33,548 bases of DNA, from assembly GCA_037132015.1 (NCBI GenBank), contig JBAXPW010000008.1:1-33548 (forward strand), written 5' to 3'. Both the position numbers and the translations under genes were made by a program. Position 1 is the first letter of the stretch, and every line of letters starts with the position of its first letter. Below the pieces are notes generated by a model. The model was given only the letters and a program-made list of their open reading frames with translations, ran no database searches and had not been told where the DNA came from. The stretch is from JBAXPW01 sp037132015 (GTDB lineage Bacteria; Patescibacteriota; Microgenomatia; UBA1406; GWC2-37-13). This document shows positions 9,757 to 17,920 of this stretch, piece after piece.

Positions 9757-9786
9757 ATACTACACAAGACTCACTGGATGAGTCAA
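9757..9786 (-). promoter_or_regulatory. Leaderless promoter of the giant surface gene with overlapping inverted repeat
   Basis: On the (-) strand, TTGACT (9781-9786), an 18-nt spacer and TAGTAT (9757-9762) end 8 nt before the ATG. An inverted repeat GACTCA-5 nt-TGAGTC (9768-9784) overlaps the -35 box and fills most of the spacer, as expected for an operator. No Shine-Dalgarno sequence is present. Confidence 0.55.
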
Positions 9787-11364
9787 GACGTATTTAGTCT
9801 ACATTTTGATATAGTTTGACAACACCAATACATAGGCGATTAAATAACTTATAATAAAATTAACACGTATTTAATATAATAAACGCAGAGAAAAATACAC
9901 GTATTAAACATATCAATACATAACAAATGACTCATAATATAAAATGTATATAGAACGTATATCTATACCTGAGCTATTTTAATTAAATGAAATAAGAATA
10001 TAGAGAGAAAATTTGAATTTACTAAAAAAACATGAAACGACTAGATTGGAGCAACAGAGCAATAAAAGTAAGAAAACGTCTTCACTATTTATACCACCAC
10101 TCATAATTTAAATTAGGGCCCAAAAACAACCCAAACACAATAAACAAAAATATTATTTGATATGAAGATTAACCATAAGGTTAAGTGAATGGTTCATATT
10201 TGATTAAGAATCATCGATCATACTAGGGTTGTTTAGACAATCCAAAATCATATTGATACTTTTACATTTGAAAGAGCTTAGATAATAAGCAGGTCATAAT
10301 AACAATCCAAACAGTATAAGATATTATGCAGATCTGAGTGATCAAAAAATTGATATTAAAGATAGATTTTCTATTTTACTATATTGAAAAATAGAGAGTT
10401 AAACGATGGTGAATATGGAAAAACCCATAAAATTAGCAATTGATAAAATATGTTGCTAGTTTGAATTACTTCTTATTAAGAATGATATGACAATAATATT
10501 GTCTAAAATATTTACCATACTATTACTATTACGAAATTTATACTATATGAAATAGTAACGAACGAAAAATATGAGAGTGCAACTATGAGTGAAACTTTAG
10601 TAATTATGACGACCGTAAAAAGACAGATAACATAGAAAAGTATCTCAAAATCTGAAGAAATATTTAAATGAGAATTTTTCAAATCTCATCATATGAAATT
10701 TTAAAAAAGAGGAATATTTTATCCATCACTTTAAATAGTTTTGATATTTATATGAATTTTTGCTTCTAATATCTAATATTTTGAAGATATTGCTGTGTTT
10801 TTTTGGAAATTTCTATAAATTTTATCTTAATATATAGTGGCTCAGAGGAGCCACAAAATTGTTATTAAATTGAGGTATGTATCCATGGTTTTCTTTAAAA
10901 CAAAGTTTGTTTCTACTTTTTATATCTACTATTAAATTGGATTTTTCATTCCATGAAATTCGATTGAGATAATTTATTGAAGATTATTTTCTTTATATTT
11001 ATCATTTTTTGAAATGTAGGTTGTATAAAAAACATACGATTAAATAATGTAATTCTCTATCTTTGATAATTTAAGATGTATCTTTCACCATCATATACGA
11101 AATATCTCACGCATCGCGCATACAGGGCTATTTTTCGATATCATACGTTGCTTTCTTTGAAATGAATATAGTAGGTATTGGAGTTGATACAGTTTGTACA
11201 GTGTTGCAGTAGATATTGAAGATCGTAATCATAATATAATAATCTATATCAAAAATTGAGAATAGACTATTATGAAAGTATAAAAAGCTAATATATTAGG
11301 AGAAAATGCTCTTGAAATTTTGTGTTGATAATATGTATTTTTTTGAAAAAATATAATTTTGTTA
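9787..11364. other. Long AT-rich region without genes, between divergent genes
   Basis: About 1.6 kb lacks any plausible protein gene and is visibly richer in A+T than the flanking genes. It is the only gap of this size in the window. I see several small hairpins: TTAACC/GGTTAA (10169-10184), GACAAT/ATTGTC (10489-10503), TTACTATT/AATAGTAA (10523-10558) and a GC-rich one at 10837-10854. Three imperfect copies of a short motif ACAAYCCAAA lie at about 10126, 10237 and 10301. No tRNA, RNase P, tmRNA or SRP signature and no DnaA boxes were found. It may be regulatory DNA, a decayed gene, or hold an unrecognised RNA. Confidence 0.55.
10837..10854. other. GC-rich 7-bp hairpin inside the AT-rich gap
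   Basis: GTGGCTC and GAGCCAC pair perfectly around an AGAG loop. There is no T tract directly after it on either strand, so it is not a standard terminator. It stands out because the surrounding 1.6 kb is almost pure A+T. Confidence 0.6.
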
Positions 11365-11393
11365 TTGACAATAAATCATCCGTCCATTACATT
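11365..11393 (+). promoter_or_regulatory. Sigma70-type promoter of the PaaX-like gene, near-leaderless
   Basis: A perfect TTGACA (11365-11370), a 17-nt spacer and TACATT (11388-11393) end 9 nt before the ATG at 11403. This fixes the start at 11403 rather than at the upstream in-frame codons, which lie before the promoter. Confidence 0.65.
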
Positions 11394-11402
11394 TTAACCT
11401 AT

Positions 11403-12191
11403 ATGGTTATAAAAGAGAGACGAACGAAAATATTACTTGCGTTGCTTGTGTGCTCGGACGTTAACCTGCAACCGATATTGTTTGATCAAAGGATACAGGC
11501 AATATTTGATCTATCATTTAATCAAAAAACAAGGGGCACAATATCAGCAATGATAAAGGATGGAGCTATAGAAAAGTCTAGTTCACAAAATGAAAATGAT
11601 AGTGAGGCTTCAAATAGATCCGATGAACAAGTTATCACAGGAATGTATAGGTTGACTGATAAAGGTTTTCATATTTTATGTCTTGAATTTCCGTTTTTTA
11701 GATTTCTGAGAGATAAATGGGATGGAAAATGGCGCATTTTGTCGTATGAGATACCTGAATCAAAACGAGACCTACGAGATAAACTTAGAAGGGAAGTTAC
11801 TGGATGGGGTCTTGGGCCATGGCATCGCTCTTTTTGGGTTACTCCTCATCCGATCATTGAGAATCTTAGAGTGCTAGTTTCAAATAAGGAAGAAGAACAG
11901 TATATACAAGCATTTGAAGCAGACCATATCTTTGGTGATAAGGAAATATTAATTGAGAAGGTTTGGCAAAAGAATGAGCTCGATAGGAGATATCGTGAGT
12001 TGTTTAAACTATGGCACGAAATACTTTCCAAAGATGGAGATAAATTATTGAAGTTGCGTCAGGTCATTTCTGAGTATGTTACATTATTGCGAATTGATCC
12101 CGGTTTGCCTGTTGATTTAGTAGGAACTTCATGGATAGGATTTGAGGCATTCAATATTTATAAGGAAATACGCTCAATATTACTTTCATAA
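11403..12191 (+). CDS. PaaX-like transcriptional regulator
   Basis: The protein has 262 residues from the start chosen by the promoter. It has an N-terminal winged-helix-like part (about 1-75), a linker rich in Ser/Asn/Glu, and a middle domain (about 105-190) with the PaaX-family pattern WDGKWRILSYEIPE, RDKLRREVTGWGLGP and SFWVTPHP; this domain has a Cas2-like ferredoxin fold in the family. The C-terminal helical part ends with DPGLPVDLVGTSWIG. In Proteobacteria PaaX represses phenylacetate genes, but no such genes are here, so the ligand and targets are unknown. The gene overlaps the convergent MBL-protein gene by 6 bp and lies across the 1.6-kb gap from the surface-fibre gene, so either could be a target. 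Family call good, function open. Confidence 0.8.
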   Translation: MVIKERRTKILLALLVCSDVNLQPILFDQRIQAIFDLSFNQKTRGTISAMIKDGAIEKSSSQNENDSEASNRSDEQVITGMYRLTDKGFHILCLEFPFFRFLRDKWDGKWRILSYEIPESKRDLRDKLRREVTGWGLGPWHRSFWVTPHPIIENLRVLVSNKEEEQYIQAFEADHIFGDKEILIEKVWQKNELDRRYRELFKLWHEILSKDGDKLLKLRQVISEYVTLLRIDPGLPVDLVGTSWIGFEAFNIYKEIRSILLS

Positions 12192-13055
12192 TGGGTAAAT
12201 GATGTCTTTTTCTTTGTCAGTTCTACGTATTATTATGTGGTGTGATTGTAAGAGTTTAAGGACGTTTTTATTAGGAAATTTGTACTTATTATTTCGTCCA
12301 CAACTTATCACTGCTTCAGTAGGATCTGCTAAGTCTAATAATCTCTCTGAAAGTCCTGTCAAGGAGCCATGATGTGAAACCTTTAAAATTGTTATTTTTT
12401 GTGTTTTTTTTCGATTAATTAGCACCTCTTCAAGTATCTCAATTGGAGCGTCCCCAGTGAGTAAATAATTAGATTGATTGATATTTATATTCATAATAAG
12501 AGAATAATTATTATCATCTAATATTGGAGCATACATATTGCTTTTCTTATTTTCTAAGGCGTAACTCTTAATATAATTTTTTGTAGGCCACAATACGTAA
12601 ATAGTGATGTCTTTTATTGTTAGCAAATTGCCTGCGAATATGGGGGAAATATCTGTTTTTTGTTTTGTAGCCTCCTTGAGTAATTGTGTATATAACACAT
12701 TAGTTGAGATGATAGGGGATACATATAAATGTTTAATCGTATAGTGTCCAAAAACTGATATTAGACCGCCATAATGATCTATTTGAGGATGAGTGATAAA
12801 TACATAATCGATAGTTTTATCAAAGGGTTGCATATTTTTATTGAGACATTCGCTCATTCCTGTTGATTCAGGTCCCGCATCAATAAGTATGTCAATGCTA
12901 TTTTTTAGTCGTATATACACTCCATCTCCTTGACCAACATCACAAAATACAAGTTTCTGTTGATTATCAAATATTTTGAATAGAAATAGTGCTGAACTTA
13001 TTATTGATAGAAATAAAATGCTAAGAATAACATGACGTGAGATAAGACTTTCCAT
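12186..13055 (-). CDS. ComEC-type metallo-beta-lactamase-fold protein (separate gene)
   Basis: The protein has 289 residues. One N-terminal hydrophobic helix (about 8-27) is followed by an extracytoplasmic MBL-fold domain: DVGQGDG (39-45), DAGP, THPQIDHYGG (88-97), LLTGDAP, LKVSHHGS and a late SCGRNNKYKFP segment. This order matches the C-terminal domain of ComEC, proposed to act as a nuclease on incoming DNA. Compared with common ComEC sequences the second metal-site position of HxHxDH is Gln, and the His of the late YGHP-like motif is Phe, so catalysis may be altered. The gene follows the channel-domain gene after 42 nt that include stop codons, so it is a separate polypeptide. It may also be described as a stand-alone ComEC/Rec2-related hydrolase. 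Confidence 0.82.
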   Translation of the reverse strand: MESLISRHVILSILFLSIISSALFLFKIFDNQQKLVFCDVGQGDGVYIRLKNSIDILIDAGPESTGMSECLNKNMQPFDKTIDYVFITHPQIDHYGGLISVFGHYTIKHLYVSPIISTNVLYTQLLKEATKQKTDISPIFAGNLLTIKDITIYVLWPTKNYIKSYALENKKSNMYAPILDDNNYSLIMNININQSNYLLTGDAPIEILEEVLINRKKTQKITILKVSHHGSLTGLSERLLDLADPTEAVISCGRNNKYKFPNKNVLKLLQSHHIIIRRTDKEKDIIYPL

Positions 13056-13097
13056 AATTGTAGCTCAATTAAATTGAATTAAAATATGCCTAGAGCA

Positions 13098-13916
13098 TTA
13101 CCATGAAATATTTGCAAAAGGAATTGATGATAATATATTTACAGTCAAAATGAGAAATTGAAGAAGAATATATAGAATATAGCTTGTTGGAATTGATAAT
13201 AATTTGAGTTCATTTATGATGGGTAGTAGTAAACCAAGTATCATTATTGGAGTAATTGTCCAGCTTATTACTATATTTGCAATAGGAGAAATAATTGATA
13301 ATTGTCTAAAATGATAAGCTATTAAGGGTATTGTGAAGATCTGCGCACTCATTGTTATTCTGAGTTCTTGTTTAATATAATTGAAAAAATTTGATAATAT
13401 TGATTGTCCAACTTCTTGACTTTTTTGAGTTTGGCCAAATAGGACAATCCCTACTGTTGCTGCATATGAAAGTTGAAAGGAGATGCTAGAAATCCATTCA
13501 GGCCATATACAAAGGCTAATCACAGCACTCACTAATAGTAAGAGAAGGGTTGTCCTTTTTTTACCAGTTAATAAAGATACGAGCGTTAATAAACCCATAA
13601 TGCCTGCTCGAAGAATTGGGGCTTGTATACCTACGAAACTAATAAATATTATGAGAATCAGTATGCTTAGCATATTCACATATATTTTGCTAAGTCGACC
13701 GAGAATTGTTTGAGTAATTTGTAAAAGAATTGAGATGTTCATTCCAGATAAGACCACTATGTGCAATAAGCCAACTATCTGTAATTGTTGATAAAGATAT
13801 GAAGATTTTGAAAGTGGGATACCAAATACTATTCCTTTTATTAGTGAGGCATGTGGTTCAGGAAGAAGACCATTGTATATACTATCGAAAATATGAGGTG
13901 TCCACCATGAAGGCAT
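13098..13916 (-). CDS. comEC: ComEC/Rec2 competence (channel) domain, truncated to the membrane core
   Basis: The protein has 272 residues and about seven or eight TM helices. It matches the Competence domain of ComEC/Rec2: an N-terminal LIKGIVFGIPLS segment, the signature GLLHIVVLSGMNISIL (compare HLLAISGLH), APILRAGIMGLL, and SFQLSYAATVGIVLF. This domain forms the inner-membrane channel for single-stranded DNA in natural transformation. Full ComEC proteins are 600-800 residues with an N-terminal OB domain and a C-terminal MBL domain; here the OB domain is absent and the MBL part is the next gene. The gene lies in a (-) strand cluster comEA - channel - MBL. The split falls at a domain boundary, suggesting a real gene split rather than a sequencing error. 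Confidence 0.85.
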   Translation of the reverse strand: MPSWWTPHIFDSIYNGLLPEPHASLIKGIVFGIPLSKSSYLYQQLQIVGLLHIVVLSGMNISILLQITQTILGRLSKIYVNMLSILILIIFISFVGIQAPILRAGIMGLLTLVSLLTGKKRTTLLLLLVSAVISLCIWPEWISSISFQLSYAATVGIVLFGQTQKSQEVGQSILSNFFNYIKQELRITMSAQIFTIPLIAYHFRQLSIISPIANIVISWTITPIMILGLLLPIINELKLLSIPTSYILYILLQFLILTVNILSSIPFANISW

Positions 13917-13983
13917 ATTTATTTTGAGAAATTCTAAAGAGCGATCATGTTGTGTTTTTTTTTATGTTTAATCTTTATCATTC

Positions 13984-14613
13984 TTATAATTCGATAAGAT
14001 TTAGGATTTGTTCATAAATATTTTTTTTAACAGATTTTTTACTGAGTAATTCACTGATGGTAGTATAGGGTCGGTTTGTGATAATATGTTCTGCTGTTAT
14101 TTTTCCTATACCGGGTAAAGTTTCTAATTCTGATTGAGATCCAGTATTTATTTTTATTTTTGCTTTGGTATTGGATCCATTAATTTTTTGTAACCCAAAA
14201 GATGTATATGTTTCTGGAATAGAGGTATTTCGTGTTTCTTTACGTGAAGGAATGTATATTTTATCTTGATCAAGGACATAGTTGGCTAGATTAAAATTCT
14301 TTGAAAAAAACTCAAGATCTGCATCTGAATTGATTCCGCCCGCAAGTTCAATTACTTTTTTTAAACGTGTTTGAGGTGGCACTTCATATACATCGGGATG
14401 TGTGATAGCTCCAGAAACTTCAATTCCAACGAGGATTGTTGTATTTTTTGATTCGGTTATAGACTCAGAAATCTTTTCGCTATTTTCGATGGGGGTTATT
14501 GTATGAAAGTAAAAAAATACTGCAAAAACTGAAATACAAAGGGCTAATACTATTAATATTAGCTCGATAATGTACGGACGTAAAGATGTAAATAGTCTAT
14601 CTATATGTTTCAT
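13984..14613 (-). CDS. comEA: ComEA-like DNA-binding protein (SLBB + helix-hairpin-helix)
   Basis: The protein has 209 residues. One TM helix near the N-terminus (about 13-33) is followed by an SLBB-like domain (about 53-117, VEVSGAV-like: VGIEVSGAITHPDVYEV) and a C-terminal helix-hairpin-helix domain (about 151-209, INTGSQSELETLPGIGKITAEHI). This is the architecture of ComEA, the membrane-anchored double-stranded DNA receptor of the uptake machinery. It is the first gene of the comEA-comEC-MBL set, all on the (-) strand; a TATAGT box is seen 13 nt upstream of the start. No pilus genes are in the window. Confidence is high. Confidence 0.92.
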   Translation of the reverse strand: MKHIDRLFTSLRPYIIELILIVLALCISVFAVFFYFHTITPIENSEKISESITESKNTTILVGIEVSGAITHPDVYEVPPQTRLKKVIELAGGINSDADLEFFSKNFNLANYVLDQDKIYIPSRKETRNTSIPETYTSFGLQKINGSNTKAKIKINTGSQSELETLPGIGKITAEHIITNRPYTTISELLSKKSVKKNIYEQILNLIEL

Positions 14614-14671
14614 TTGCGAATGATATACTATAGAGCTTCATCAAACAATAGACTATATGCTACAAAACATT

Positions 14672-15694
14672 TTAATTTTTCTTCACTTTGAATTTGAAAA
14701 ATAGGAAAAAAAATATACAAAAGAAAACAATTAGACAAGTATAGAAAATAAGTCCCAAAGGAAGCGCAATAAAATTCGTATGACCATATAAAATAGATGT
14801 ATTATTGCCAAATGATATTGCATTCGTAATAGAATACCACCCAAATTTTCCTTGAGATAATAATAGAGAGTAGGGTTGATTACAAATATCACGTTTATTA
14901 TTGGATGAGCAGGATTGTTTTTCTTTTGAGCCAATACTTATTGTTTTTTCTGAGTCGGCCAATATATATTGATCCTGTATTTTATATTCTTGTTTTTGAC
15001 CAATCGATGAAGTGATTATTATTGAGCCTTTTGGTTTTATACGATATTTTCCAAAATTTACTATTGATAAAAGAATAGGAATCTGATCAGAAGAATCGAA
15101 AATATCCACAATTGTATCTCCTAGATGAAAGCGAAAGAAAGGTGCAAGAGTGGTAAATTGCGATATCTTTCCTGAATTGGTTGTATAACTTGTGTCAGAA
15201 ATGGAAAGATATATAAGGGGTATAATCATGGGATGTATTTGAGAATTAACATTTCCATTTGTAGGGGGTTGGGGTAATAGTTCGATAGTTAGGCCGAGAT
15301 AATAATCTTTATATTGTATTGCTTGCGGAACGTTGAGGGTTACTGATATTTTTTTTGAACTTTTTGATTGAATTAAGAAAGGGTCGGATATAGTAGCTGA
15401 TTCATCATTGATGGTATATGGAATAGCTGGAGTTTGGTTAAAAAGAGGATTGACACTATTACTCTTGTCTCTGAATTCTATAGGTACAAGAGATATTTTC
15501 ATAGTTCCGCTCTCTCCTTGGTTTTGTATAAGATAGGGGATCGTTATTGATTTCCCCGGTTTTACTACTGCATCAATAAGGGTGGGGGATACAAATATTG
15601 TATTTATTTGTGCACGAACGGTTGAATACAATGGTACGCAAAAAAAATAAACAAATAGTATATATAGAAAAAGAAATTTTGATAGATATCTCAT
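14672..15694 (-). CDS. Secreted, C-terminally membrane-anchored Ig-like protein, role unknown
   Basis: From the start chosen here the protein has 340 residues. A signal peptide (hydrophobic stretch, possible cleavage after TVRA) is followed by beta-rich extracytoplasmic sequence with the pattern of DUF916/WxL-interacting-like or bacterial Ig-like domains (VKPGKSITIPYLIQNQGE; KDYYLGLTIEL), then a C-terminal TM helix and a short basic tail (KFKVKKN). The ATG at 15694 is preferred over the longer start at 15751 because it gives a clean signal peptide and begins 4 nt after the stop of the upstream gene, consistent with translational coupling. A C-x-C pair (QSCSSNNKRDIC) may form a disulfide. Function not recognised; with its partner it may form a cell-surface complex. 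Confidence 0.65.
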   Translation of the reverse strand: MRYLSKFLFLYILFVYFFCVPLYSTVRAQINTIFVSPTLIDAVVKPGKSITIPYLIQNQGESGTMKISLVPIEFRDKSNSVNPLFNQTPAIPYTINDESATISDPFLIQSKSSKKISVTLNVPQAIQYKDYYLGLTIELLPQPPTNGNVNSQIHPMIIPLIYLSISDTSYTTNSGKISQFTTLAPFFRFHLGDTIVDIFDSSDQIPILLSIVNFGKYRIKPKGSIIITSSIGQKQEYKIQDQYILADSEKTISIGSKEKQSCSSNNKRDICNQPYSLLLSQGKFGWYSITNAISFGNNTSILYGHTNFIALPLGLIFYTCLIVFFCIFFFLFFKFKVKKN

Positions 15695-15698
15695 ATAT

Positions 15699-16412
15699 TT
15701 AGTACACAGGTATCGCAATAATATACAAATTATGAACATATGTTCCTTCAATAAATGTTCTAGATTTTATAAATTTAAAAGTGATTTGACCATCTAGTGT
15801 TTGTATGGGTATTTTTGTTGAGAGAATAGTAGTTGGAGATTCTTTTCGATTTATGCTAGGAAGAGGTCTATACATATTAATATTTTGAAAATCACTTGGA
15901 GCAAATTTGCTTGATATATTATATCCATATCCTATGTTACTACTGTCTTGCCATTGTTGTGATTTGGACAACGAACATGAATCGAGATCGCAAGAAGTAT
16001 TTGGTATGGGAGTGTTAGCCGTAACATGGGTAAGAAGTTGATCTTGGATTATTACAACTCGTCCATCCATATTTGTATTTGAAATCAGTTTTATATCCAA
16101 GGATTGCATATTTGTTGATGATTGTGATTCAACTTCTTCAAAAGATATTTTATTGCTTGATATTGCAATTCCAAAAGAATTATTGAATGAGTTGTTTCGG
16201 ATCACTATTCCCGATCTTTCAAATTCGATTTGTTCATCTTCTGTTAGCATGTTATATTGATTGCTATCTTTATCATCAGACGATGTATCTTGTAGGGGGG
16301 TGAGCTCAATTTTATAGCGAGTAGATTCTTGTTTTTCCTGAGCAATTGATAAAGGAATAAAAATAGAAAATAGAGAATATATAAGAAAAAAGACTATTAA
16401 CACACGTTTCAT
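15699..16412 (-). CDS. Secreted beta-rich protein, role unknown
   Basis: The protein has 237 residues. A clear signal peptide (MKRVL, then hydrophobic, ending near LSIAQE) is followed by an acidic, Ser/Asn-rich extracytoplasmic domain. The C-terminal stretch with IPIQTLDGQITF and GTYVHNLYIIAIP resembles the end of secreted WxL-like or pilin-like beta-sandwich proteins found in CPR genomes. A Cys pair (SCDLDSC) could form a disulfide. It is the first gene of a two-gene unit with the anchored Ig-like protein and lies just upstream of comEA on the same strand, so a link with surface assembly or DNA uptake is possible but only inferred from position. Confidence 0.6.
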   Translation of the reverse strand: MKRVLIVFFLIYSLFSIFIPLSIAQEKQESTRYKIELTPLQDTSSDDKDSNQYNMLTEDEQIEFERSGIVIRNNSFNNSFGIAISSNKISFEEVESQSSTNMQSLDIKLISNTNMDGRVVIIQDQLLTHVTANTPIPNTSCDLDSCSLSKSQQWQDSSNIGYGYNISSKFAPSDFQNINMYRPLPSINRKESPTTILSTKIPIQTLDGQITFKFIKSRTFIEGTYVHNLYIIAIPVY

Positions 16413-16420
16413 ACATTAGA

Positions 16421-16426
16421 AGTATA
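16421..16426 (-). promoter_or_regulatory. -10 box of the secreted-protein operon, leaderless
   Basis: TATACT on the (-) strand ends 8 nt before the ATG; a TTTATA sits 17 nt further upstream (16444-16449). No Shine-Dalgarno sequence. Confidence 0.5.
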
Positions 16427-16498
16427 AAGGATAAAACTCTAAGTATAAAGTATTACCCAGATATTTTATGTATTTTCTGTGAAACTATTTTTGAAATA

Positions 16499-16507
16499 TG
16501 ATAGAAT
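16499..16507 (+). promoter_or_regulatory. Extended -10 promoter of secE, leaderless
   Basis: TGA plus TAGAAT (16502-16507) ends 6 nt before the secE ATG. The -35 region is weak. No Shine-Dalgarno sequence. Confidence 0.5.
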
Positions 16508-16513
16508 ATACAC

Positions 16514-16726
16514 ATGACAGCAAAAAGCATGGCAAAAACAATGACCAAACCTAAGATAGCTCTGGATTTATTTGATGAGTTGAAAAAGGTGAGTTGGCCA
16601 ACACGTCAAGAGACAGTCCGCTTAACGTTGGTTGTGGTAATAATCTCCTTGATAATTGGAATATATATCGGTATAATAGACATCTTGTTAGCTAAGGGTT
16701 TGGAGATGGTTACTCTTTCGAGATAA
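16514..16726 (+). CDS. secE: Preprotein translocase subunit SecE
   Basis: The protein has 70 residues, the usual size of the single-TM SecE. The conserved amphipathic element DELKKVSWPTRQET precedes one TM helix (about 40-60). SecE clamps SecY in the Sec translocon. It heads the classical secE-nusG-rplK-rplA order. The start is supported by the -10 box 6 nt upstream. A probable terminator lies immediately after the stop, so nusG may be transcribed mainly from its own promoter. Confidence 0.93.
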   Translation: MTAKSMAKTMTKPKIALDLFDELKKVSWPTRQETVRLTLVVVIISLIIGIYIGIIDILLAKGLEMVTLSR

Positions 16727-16727
16727 T

Positions 16728-16745
16728 AAGACAGCTTGTCTTTTT
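16728..16745 (+). terminator. Probable intrinsic terminator or attenuator between secE and nusG
   Basis: AAGACA-GCT-TGTCTT forms a 6-bp stem with a 3-nt loop and runs into TTTTT. It begins 2 nt after the secE stop. The stem is short and its last pairs use the T tract, so termination may be partial. Confidence 0.5.
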
Positions 16746-16834
16746 GTTTCATAGTAGTTTATACTTACCTTTAGATCAAAAGATGTGTTGTGAGTAGATC
16801 GAATAATTCAATACATTATATAAAATCTTAAAAT

Positions 16835-17431
16835 ATGACAGACGAAGTAGAAATAAAAGAACCAGAAGTTGTAGAAGTTCCTCAGGCTCCTGTGGTAGAT
16901 AAAGATGCAAAATGGTATGTTATTCATGTTCAGACTGGATATGAAGCGCGAGTTAAAGAAAATCTTGAGCAACGCGTTAAAAGTCTAGGAGTAGAGGATA
17001 AGATATTTCAAGTTGTTATCCCTATTCGTGAGATTGTAGTAGTAAAAAAAGGAAAAAAATCAAAAGCTACAGAAAAAGTTTTTCCGGGATATGTTCTTAT
17101 CCGTATGGTTCTAAATGACAATTCATGGTTAGTCGTACGTACCACCGAAGGAGTAACCGGTTTCGTAGGAGCCGGTCTCAAGCCAACTCCTATTACGGAA
17201 AAGGAAGTCGATGCAATCATGCGTTTTGTACAACAGGAACAGCCAAAATATAAGGCTAAATTTTCAGTTGGTGAGGCAGTCAAGATTACGGACGGACCTT
17301 TCTCAGATTTCCTTGGCACGATTGAAGCTATCGATGATGAGCGAGGTAAAGTTAGAGTGCTTGTCTCAATCTTTGATCGTGAAACACCTGTTGAACTTGA
17401 TTTTCTTCAAGTCGCTAAGTTATCATCTTGA
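16835..17431 (+). CDS. nusG: Transcription termination/antitermination protein NusG
   Basis: The protein has 198 residues. After an acidic N-terminal extension of about 25 residues comes the NGN domain (KWYVIHVQTGYEARV, FPGYVLIRM, TTEGVTGFVG) and a C-terminal KOW domain (VGEAVKITDGPFSDFLGTIEAID). NusG binds RNA polymerase to promote processive elongation and couples it to Rho or the ribosome. A TACATT/TATATA-rich stretch upstream (16811-16825) may carry its own promoter, with TTGTGA at 16788. rplK follows after 63 nt. The stop is TGA. Confidence 0.96.
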   Translation: MTDEVEIKEPEVVEVPQAPVVDKDAKWYVIHVQTGYEARVKENLEQRVKSLGVEDKIFQVVIPIREIVVVKKGKKSKATEKVFPGYVLIRMVLNDNSWLVVRTTEGVTGFVGAGLKPTPITEKEVDAIMRFVQQEQPKYKAKFSVGEAVKITDGPFSDFLGTIEAIDDERGKVRVLVSIFDRETPVELDFLQVAKLSS

Positions 17432-17494
17432 GGATAGTCTGTATAAAGCTAGATATGTTGTTTAGTTACGATTTTAGAATTTTGTATTTTTAGT

Positions 17495-17920
17495 ATGGCA
17501 AAGAAAGTTAAAACACTCATTAAACTCAACTTACCTGCTGGTGAGGCAACACCTGCACCTCCTGTCGGACCTGCATTAGGTCAACATGGAGTACCAATCA
17601 TGGAATTTATTAAGGAATATAATGCTAGAACAGCAAAGTTGAAAGGCAATATTATACCGGCTGTTATTACAGTATACGTTGATAGAACGTTCACGTTCAT
17701 CACTAAATTACCTCCTGTATCAGCAATGATAAAGAAGAAATTAAATTTAGCAAAAGCATCTGCCAAACCAAATACAGAAAAGGTTGGTAAATTGAGTAAA
17801 GAATTGTTAGAAGAGATTGCAAAGGAAAAGATGCCCGACATGAATGCTACAGAGCTTGAGAAAGCTATGAAAGTTGTTGCAGGCACTGCAAGATCAATGG
17901 GAGTAGAGGTAGAGAGTTAA
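17495..17920 (+). CDS. rplK: 50S ribosomal protein L11
   Basis: The protein has 141 residues, full length for L11. The N-terminal domain has LNLPAGEATPAPPVGPALGQHGV and MEFIKEYNART; the C-terminal rRNA-binding domain ends in VVAGTARSMGVEVE. L11 binds the GTPase-associated region of 23S rRNA. It is followed by rplA after an unusually long 128-nt spacer that contains short inverted repeats (AACGT/ACGTT and GACTG/CAGTC). Confidence 0.97.
   Translation: MAKKVKTLIKLNLPAGEATPAPPVGPALGQHGVPIMEFIKEYNARTAKLKGNIIPAVITVYVDRTFTFITKLPPVSAMIKKKLNLAKASAKPNTEKVGKLSKELLEEIAKEKMPDMNATELEKAMKVVAGTARSMGVEVES

Noticed and set aside
10032..10106. 24-codon basic small ORF in the AT-rich gap
   Set aside because: No promoter or RBS support, and short ORFs are expected by chance over 1.6 kb.
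10837..10854. Hairpin as an intrinsic terminator
   Set aside because: No T tract follows on either strand and no gene ends nearby.
11306..11356. 16-codon leader ORF with the only AGGAG-like SD in the window
   Set aside because: It ends before the paaX -35 box, so it would not be on the main transcript. Its length and composition are compatible with chance.
11403..12191. Possible Cas2 or CRISPR-linked gene
   Set aside because: The Cas2-like ferredoxin domain belongs to the PaaX family. There is no repeat-spacer array or other cas gene in the window.
13056..13097. Point frameshift as the cause of the comEC split
   Set aside because: The 42-nt spacer is AT-rich with a further in-frame stop, and the MBL gene has its own start and TM helix, so one indel would not restore a single reading frame.
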